A DNA stretch of 64,000 bases from assembly GCA_001592805.2 (NCBI GenBank), contig CP051140.1, positions 497,501-561,500 on the forward strand, in the 5' to 3' direction. The stretch is from Peltaster fructicola. Its lineage: Eukaryota; Ascomycota; Dothideomycetes. Below the pieces are notes generated by a model, which had not been told where the DNA came from, made no database searches, and saw nothing but the letters and a program-made list of their open reading frames with translations. The translations under genes and the position numbers were made by a program. Positions 58,641-64,000 of this stretch are shown here, piece after piece. How positions within the stretch are numbered: the stretch's first letter is position 1; every line of letters starts with the position of its first letter.

Positions 58641-60221
58641 ATGACCCGGCTGAAGTCGAAGACAGGCTGTTTGACGTGCGTTGTGCGCAGAAAGAAGTGC
58701 GACGAAGCGACACCAACATGCGGACACTGCGACCGACTTGCTCTTAGGTGTGTGAGGCGTGATGGCGAACGAGGAGAGTCCGTCAACACTACTGTCACTT
58801 CCACCAATATCCGGATCACCCAGGTCATTCGCGCACCAGTATCTCAGGGCTATCCGTCTTTCCAGAGCGATATGGAAAAAGAGATCTCTATTCGAAGCCC
58901 TCGTGTACTCGAGCAGCTCATCTCGAGGATCGCCGACCCTGGCTTTCGTAATCTCGCTATCCTGGGATGTCTCTGCACGCAAAGTCCACTGGTTCGCGAG
59001 GCTGTTGTGGCATTCGACGTATATGGTCAGGACACAGAACATGGACAGCCAGCCGTGAGAGCGCTGCAGAGCTACCAGAGCTGCGTCTCAAGACTACGGC
59101 GGAGCGCAATCAACGAGAGGACAGAGCCCGTGTGCGCTATGACGGCTATACTCTTTCTTGGACTCCTTGAGGTAAGTAAGTGGCCATGGCAAGACTGCAG
59201 TGCAGCAGTTTGAACTCCAAGAAACCTGATTATGTAGGGTTTGAGACTGGGCGATCCTGGGATGTGTCTGGCTCACTTTGAAGCGACCAGACTCCTGCTA
59301 AGGTCTCAACTGACGACCGCTCTGGCAGTCCCTCGAGATTCGGACTACCTCAAACTGTACAGGATCGCCGCCGAGTGTGTGATCTTCAATTTCGCTACGG
59401 TACTACCGTTCTACGAATCGATCGACAGCAATGCTGGTCTCAGATTAGCATGGGACGATCTGTCTGGCCTCGAACAGATCTTCTACGAGGATGGTGTTGA
59501 CGGGTATGACACGGCAAACACAAGCCCTTTCCTGGGAGGCTTCCATCGGGTGTATCTTTTGATGTTCAAGCTGAATGTACTCTTGCGGCGCATGTACGGC
59601 CTTATACAAGACGAAGAGACTGCCTATGAGTGCGCGATGATGGCTCTCGAGCTACAGGAAGAACTCTATCAGCTTGAACCTAGCATCTTTGAATCGAGCT
59701 ACAACCAGCCGCGAGGGACGGCGATCGTGCGGTCGTACAAGGTCAAGCACGCAGTCAGTGTGTACGCCATGCGGGTTTACCTGACAAAGCTCATGAACCC
59801 TCACTTTGGTGCAGGACAGCTACAGCTGCAAGACGACTTTCGGAAAGCTCTAGCTCTTCTCAAGCATGAGGACGTGTTAGAGCCGGGCAATCCAGCATTA
59901 TGCTGGCCAGTCATCATCTTGGCGTGCAGTTCGGCCTGCCACGACGACTTCGACTTTCTGGAGGAATTGATGCACAGCATGTCACAGGTTCACGATCCTG
60001 CGAACGCCTTCAAGCTGCAGAATGCCCGCAACACCTTGATTCACTTCAGAGATGGAGATTGCGGGAGGAGGGAACATCGGGAAACGCATCACCTGGCTAG
60101 CTCAGCAGATCTGCTGCTGAAGCCATGGCTGCTGGATCGATCTGTGCATGGGTTAGTGCCCGCTCGCATGCAGGAGGGTGGCATCCAGGACGAGTCGGCG
60201 TCAAGGAGAAGGAGTATCTGA
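58641..60221 (+). CDS. Zn2Cys6 transcription factor (Fungal_trans_2 type)
   Basis: Exons 58641-59171 and 59238-60221, 504 aa; the 66-bp intron (GTAAGT donor, TATGTAG acceptor) keeps phase 0 and joins FLGLLE to GLRLGDPGMCLAHFEAT. The zinc cluster is at residues ~9-37: GCLTCVVRRKKC, then CGHCDRLALRC. The rest is the helical region usual in this class (FRNLAILGCLCTQSPLVREA, LEQIFYEDGVDGYD, FHRVYLLMFKLNVLLRRMYG, IILACSSACHDDFDFLEEL). A nuclear regulator; targets unknown. The FMN-dependent dehydrogenase 1.5 kb downstream on the same strand is a possible but unproven target. Appears intact. Confidence 0.87.
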
Positions 60222-61723
60222 CTCAAGTCTTGTGCTACACTTGAGTTGTTGTTGTTTTTCGTCCCGCTACTGAGCTGGATCTTGCTCCAGAACAGATCTA
60301 CCAATCTTCGCGCGCTGTCGATCTTTGTATGTTTCCACTTGAGACACAACAGCGACATCTGTGACTATGCGGTGAGCCAACGGTGTGGATGCGGTCATAC
60401 GAACGAGGAGCGTATCGCTGTCGATAAGTCGATGTTCCAATGACCTGAGCTCTATTTTGCTAGGCATGAGAAAGTGGTGTCCTCGGGGTTTACCAAGCAC
60501 CAGGGAACGCAATTTGAATCGCTCTTGTCGACTGCTGGTTAAAGACCTCGCAAAGGTACTGTCCTTGCTGCTGCAATGTGTCACATCAAGTCCTTCATCG
60601 ATCATTGAAACCTACTACGATCTTTGATTATGCCCATTCCCACATCAAGGTCATTGACCGATGAAGATATCTTAAGACTTTGCGGACTCGATCTACATGG
60701 TCGCTCGGGAAGACGGCTTCTTGGGTTGATGCAGGTTGGTCTCTTTGTGGGCGTCATGGTGATGCGTTGTGCAGGCATGCTGACAATTATGGAGGCCGAA
60801 GCAATGGTTCTGGTACCGTACCTTACGGCTGACCTTGTTTCACCAATGCCAGAGCTCGACAGGAGGTCTGCCTCACGCAACTCGCAGCTGCATATCAGCG
60901 AAAGCAAGATGCGTGCTGCATGTGCAAAGATGATGGCAGACGCAGCCACAGAGACAAGACTTCTTTATGGGCAGACGTGCTCTTCGGACGGCGAATGCTG
61001 GCTCACAAGGATACTACTCTGGCGAGCAGTAATGCACTGTCTCACGAGAGAAGCTCGATAACGCTGGTGAGAGACATCGACAGAGAAGGAGGAGAGGTAT
61101 GAGTGGCTGCTTCATAAGGCAGTGTTCAGATAGGGCTCGAAGTGAGTTCGCCGCGTCACCCATTCAGTACATGCTGCCTCTTCTTTGTGTGCGGTCGTTG
61201 GCTTGTGATGGCTGTTGTGACCATTGCAATCTGGTGCGTCAGAGATTCTTCTTGGCTGCTCTCGAGCTTGAAACGAGGTGCATTTGCCCACGAGGATTCA
61301 AGTACTGGGACATGCCATTCCCATACATGAGCGCGGCTCTTCACTGCGTAAGATAGACCCGTCCTGCGGCGATAGAGGCGACGTCGTGCGAGCTGTTCAA
61401 CATGCGGTCGTCGCAGGGTCTCTTATCCTCGTCATCCTCTTTCTGCTCACTTGCATCCGGTGGGAGTTCGAAGTGATAGAATGAGCTCTGGGGAAACTGC
61501 TTGTCGATTGACAGAACCAACGTTGTATGGTCGACGACGGGATCGCAATGATACCAATGATCATTTAGAGGCGACTGGCGATGGTGAGTGAGGAGGAGAG
61601 TGTGTGTAGCTAGGCGGCAGAATGTCACCGCGATTGGACCTCGGCTGACAGTGCTGGGCTGAATGTCAGAGCATCACCAAAGAGGCATCTTGAATACATC
61701 ACCCTCCTTCGATATCAACAACG
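60222..61723. other. intergenic, one weak open frame
   Basis: A plus frame at 60624-61061 (145 codons, MIMPIPTSRSLTDEDILRL at its start) has no recognised domain, and its opposite strand is also open; not called. Nothing else seen. Confidence 0.4.
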
Positions 61724-63053
61724 ATGTCTCATAAGACTTCCGCACAATGGGACCGTCCCTACACATTACCCGACCCGGCAGCACCATCAACATACCAGAG
61801 ATATCTACGCAGCCTTCCGCAAGCCGATATTCTCGACGGATCCTCTCGAATGGGAGAGACTCGCACGCAAAAAGGTGCCTGCAGCCAATTTTGGCTATGT
61901 CCATGGCTCTGCAGGTAGTGGTAAGACCTATAGAGCAAATCTTGCAGCGTTCGACAGGTATCGTCTACGACCACACATGCTCAACAACGTCACTCAACGC
62001 GATCTCGGTATTGAGCTCTTTGGACAGAAGCTGAAGAGCCCTCTCCTCGTAGCACCCGTCGGTGTTCAGAGTATCATGCACAGCGATGCCGAAGAGGCAA
62101 CCGCAAAGGCCTGCAAGAAGCTTGACATTCCAATGATCCTGTCTTCTGCTGCGACACGCACGATCGAGCAAGCAGCACAAGCCAATGGTGATGGTCATCG
62201 ATGGTATCAACTGTACTGGCCACGTCCACAAGAAGAAGCTATCACTGCGAGTCTCCTCGAGCGTGCCAAGGCCAATGGGTACAAGGTACTCGTTGTCACT
62301 CTTGACACCATGAATCTCGGCTGGCGGCCCACAGATCTCGACTCAGCATATCTACCATTTCTCTTCGGACAGGGATGTCAAATCGGCCACTCTGATCCTG
62401 TGTTCAACGAGCGATATGAAAAGTCGCTGACCTCGGACACTCGGTCAACATCAGAGAAGCTTTCGGAGGCCTGGGATGTCATCACACGACCAGGCACATT
62501 CTACGGTGCCATTAAGATGCTAACCAATGCAGCCACTCTGAGAAAGTCCCGTGCTTGGCTGGATGTGATGAACTCTGGCACGTATCGTGAATGGCAGCAT
62601 CTCGACATCCTACGTCAGCTTTGGGACGGTCCAATCGTGCTGAAAGGTGTACAAACAGTCGAAGATGCGCACAAAGCCATCGATCGTGGTATGGACGGCA
62701 TCATTGTGTCGAATCATGGTGGAAGACAGCTCGATGGTGCTGTGGCCTCTCTGGATGCACTGGCAGAGATAGGAGCAGACGAACGGGTGCGACAGTCTGG
62801 TTTGACACTACTCTTCGATAGTGGTATCCGCACTGGCAGCGATGTGTTGAAGGCGATGGCCTTGGGTGCAAAAGCCGTCCTCATCGGCAGGCCTTATATG
62901 TACGGTCTTGCTGTCAAAGGGCAAGCTGGCGTCGAGCATGTCTTGCGCTGCATACTCGCCGAGACGGACAACTCGCTTGGCAATCTTGGTAAGAAGACTC
63001 TGCAGGACTTGAGTCGTGATGATCTGCAAATCGCTCGAGAGTCGAAGTTGTAG
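61724..63053 (+). CDS. FMN-dependent 2-hydroxy-acid dehydrogenase (lactate-oxidase type), N-terminal frameshift
   Basis: The ATG at 61724 gives MSHKTSAQWDRPYTLPDPAA then TYQ. The expected continuation DIYAAFRKPIFSTDPLEWER and LARKKVPAANFGYVHG lies in the next frame, uninterrupted to the stop at 63053. The switch is at about 61793-61803, in a CAGAGATATC context, as if one GA pair were lost. The body is a full FMN TIM barrel: APVGVQSIMHSDAEEATAKA, SSAATRTIEQAA, WYQLYWPRPQEEA, VLVVTLDTMNLGWRP, VLKGVQTVEDAHKAIDRG, GIIVSNHGGRQLD with the catalytic His and substrate-binding Arg, and LLFDSGIRTGSDVLKAMALG. The family oxidises L-2-hydroxy acids such as lactate. No cytochrome b5 domain is seen, unlike flavocytochrome b2. 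Confidence 0.85.
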
Positions 63054-63240
63054 TTGCTATGAACGACTGTGATGTCCATTGTTATATCACCTCAATTGTA
63101 CTTGCTACGAACGACTGTGATGTCCATTGTTATATCACCTCAGTTGTACTTGCTACGAACAACTGTGATGCCTATAGTTATATCGTCTCAGTTGTAGTCG
63201 CTCTGAACAAACGTAATGCACATCATCTGGTTGTCACAAA
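63054..63240 (+). repeat. 48-bp tandem repeat next to the dehydrogenase stop codon
   Basis: Units starting GAACGACTGTGATGTCCATT lie at 63061 and 63109 (nearly identical), a third diverged unit at 63157 and a weak fourth at 63205, all spaced exactly 48 bp. The array begins within 10 bp of the TAG at 63051-63053, so it probably lies in the 3' UTR. Confidence 0.9.
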
Positions 63241-63475
63241 TACATAGAGTCTAGCCTCATCGAAAGTGGTAGTCGTCAAGAAGGACTGCCTCAACGTCAT
63301 GCAAACTCAGCTTGAGGTCAGGACTTTGCCCTGACCGTCTCCCAACAGGCGATCTCTACATGAAGCGTTCGAGCAAATCAGAATCACGCATATGAGTGTA
63401 GCATCAAAGAGCAACCTTCTGATCGTATTACGCACCTCAAAAGTACACCGGCTACCACACTCTTGCTATTCAACA
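63241..63475. promoter_or_regulatory. upstream region of the FSH1-type hydrolase
   Basis: Intergenic DNA between the 48-bp array and the ATG at 63476. It must hold the promoter of the next gene, but no specific element is recognised. Confidence 0.3.
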
Positions 63476-64000
63476 ATGCCATCGACATCAGATGCAGCAC
63501 AAGGCCGCAAGCTCAAGATCTTGATGCTTCATGGATTCACACAGTCAGGACCTCTTTTTCACGCCAAGACGAAGGCACTAGAGAAATCGCTCATCAAGGC
63601 ATTCCCTCCAGCTCCACAGCAAGGACACTTGCAACAATATCCAGGAGGGATCGAGCTACGATATCCAACGGCGCCATTCAAGCTCGATGTCACTGACATA
63701 CCCGGAGTCAATCCAGATAGTGTCGCCGACGATAGCCTTCGAGCAGAAGCATATGGATGGTGGCGCCGGAAAGGCGACGGCGAGCCTTACACATATGAAG
63801 GCATGGAAGTCGGACTGGAACGCCTCGCTGACATCCTGCAGAGCGAAGGACCTTTCGATGGTGTCCTAGGTTTCTCTCAAGGTGGTGCAGCAGCAGGTAT
63901 AGTGGCATCGTTGCTCGAGTCTGGTCGACGACAAGCCTTTGAAGTTGCTCAGAAGAACGGCGGCATGCGCTATCCTGACCAATTCACGAAAGACTCTGGC
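63476..64000 (+). CDS. FSH1-family serine hydrolase, cut by window end
   Basis: The frame from the ATG at 63476 is open to the window end (175 codons, incomplete at the C-terminus). It begins MPSTSDAAQGRKLKILMLHG, followed by the FTQSG typical of FSH hydrolases. Next come ELRYPTAPFKLDV, AYGWWRRKGDGEPYTYEGM, and the nucleophile elbow DGVLGFSQGGAAAG (GxSxG with catalytic Ser). The alpha/beta-hydrolase family includes yeast Fsh1-3 and enzymes in secondary-metabolite clusters. The catalytic Asp and His should lie beyond the edge. No intron so far. Confidence 0.88.
   Translation, partial: MPSTSDAAQGRKLKILMLHGFTQSGPLFHAKTKALEKSLIKAFPPAPQQGHLQQYPGGIELRYPTAPFKLDVTDIPGVNPDSVADDSLRAEAYGWWRRKGDGEPYTYEGMEVGLERLADILQSEGPFDGVLGFSQGGAAAGIVASLLESGRRQAFEVAQKNGGMRYPDQFTKDSG

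Noticed and set aside
61875-62034. P-loop-like GSAGSGKT in the dehydrogenase
   Set aside because: GYVHGSAGSGKT matches the conserved N-terminal GYVxGxAG segment of lactate-oxidase-type enzymes, so it is not an ATPase motif.
1-64000. tRNA or rRNA genes and complete transposons
   Set aside because: No convincing tRNA B-box with matching A-box, no rRNA-like stretch, and no transposase, reverse transcriptase or paired terminal repeats were seen by eye; a tRNAscan or RepeatMasker run could still find some.

Overview
The window looks like accessory, possibly subtelomeric, DNA of a filamentous ascomycete (Pezizomycotina; Dothideomycetes is a guess). Support: predicted introns mostly of 42-66 bp with GT..AG ends and CTRAC-like branch sites; fungus-restricted families (DUF4246, Zn2Cys6 regulators, NACHT and NB-ARC/TPR NLRs, DHA1 MFS, GH51, FSH1); and long gene-poor stretches. 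Base composition looks even, with no AT-rich RIP block.

Layout. Positions ~500-5,720 are a satellite built from the heptamer GCGTTGG/CCAACGC in both orientations, with a higher-order period of about 153-167 bp. About 6.7 kb without a supportable gene follow. At 12.4-16.3 kb lies the most interesting locus: a NB-ARC/TPR NLR and a purine-nucleoside-phosphorylase-fold (PNP_UDP) protein, divergently transcribed from a 274-bp gap and carrying matching G/N/Q-rich motifs, at the NLR N-terminus and the PNP C-terminus. The motif resembles fungal sigma-type amyloid signalling motifs. A third copy heads a NACHT NLR at 29.1 kb. Between them are a DUF4246 protein, a small secreted I9-like protein, a decayed kinase-like fragment and an unrecognised 348-aa protein.

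The right half holds isolated, mostly metabolic genes: a GDSL/SGNH esterase, an arrestin-like adaptor, a six-exon DHA1 transporter, a Zn2Cys6 regulator, a DUF4743/Nudix hydrolase with frameshifts, a GH51 arabinofuranosidase, a second Zn2Cys6 regulator, an FMN-dependent 2-hydroxy-acid dehydrogenase, and the start of an FSH1 serine hydrolase cut by the window end. Long intergenic stretches carry minisatellites with periods of 12, 20, 45, 48, ~60 and ~105 bp.

How the genes may work together: the PNP protein and the two NLRs may form an amyloid-templated signalling module, with receptors seeding an effector through a shared motif. This is inferred from architecture, motif similarity and gene linkage. 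Several genes (both NLRs, the Nudix gene, the dehydrogenase and the kinase remnant) carry 1-2 bp frame disruptions, which could be real decay or assembly indels.
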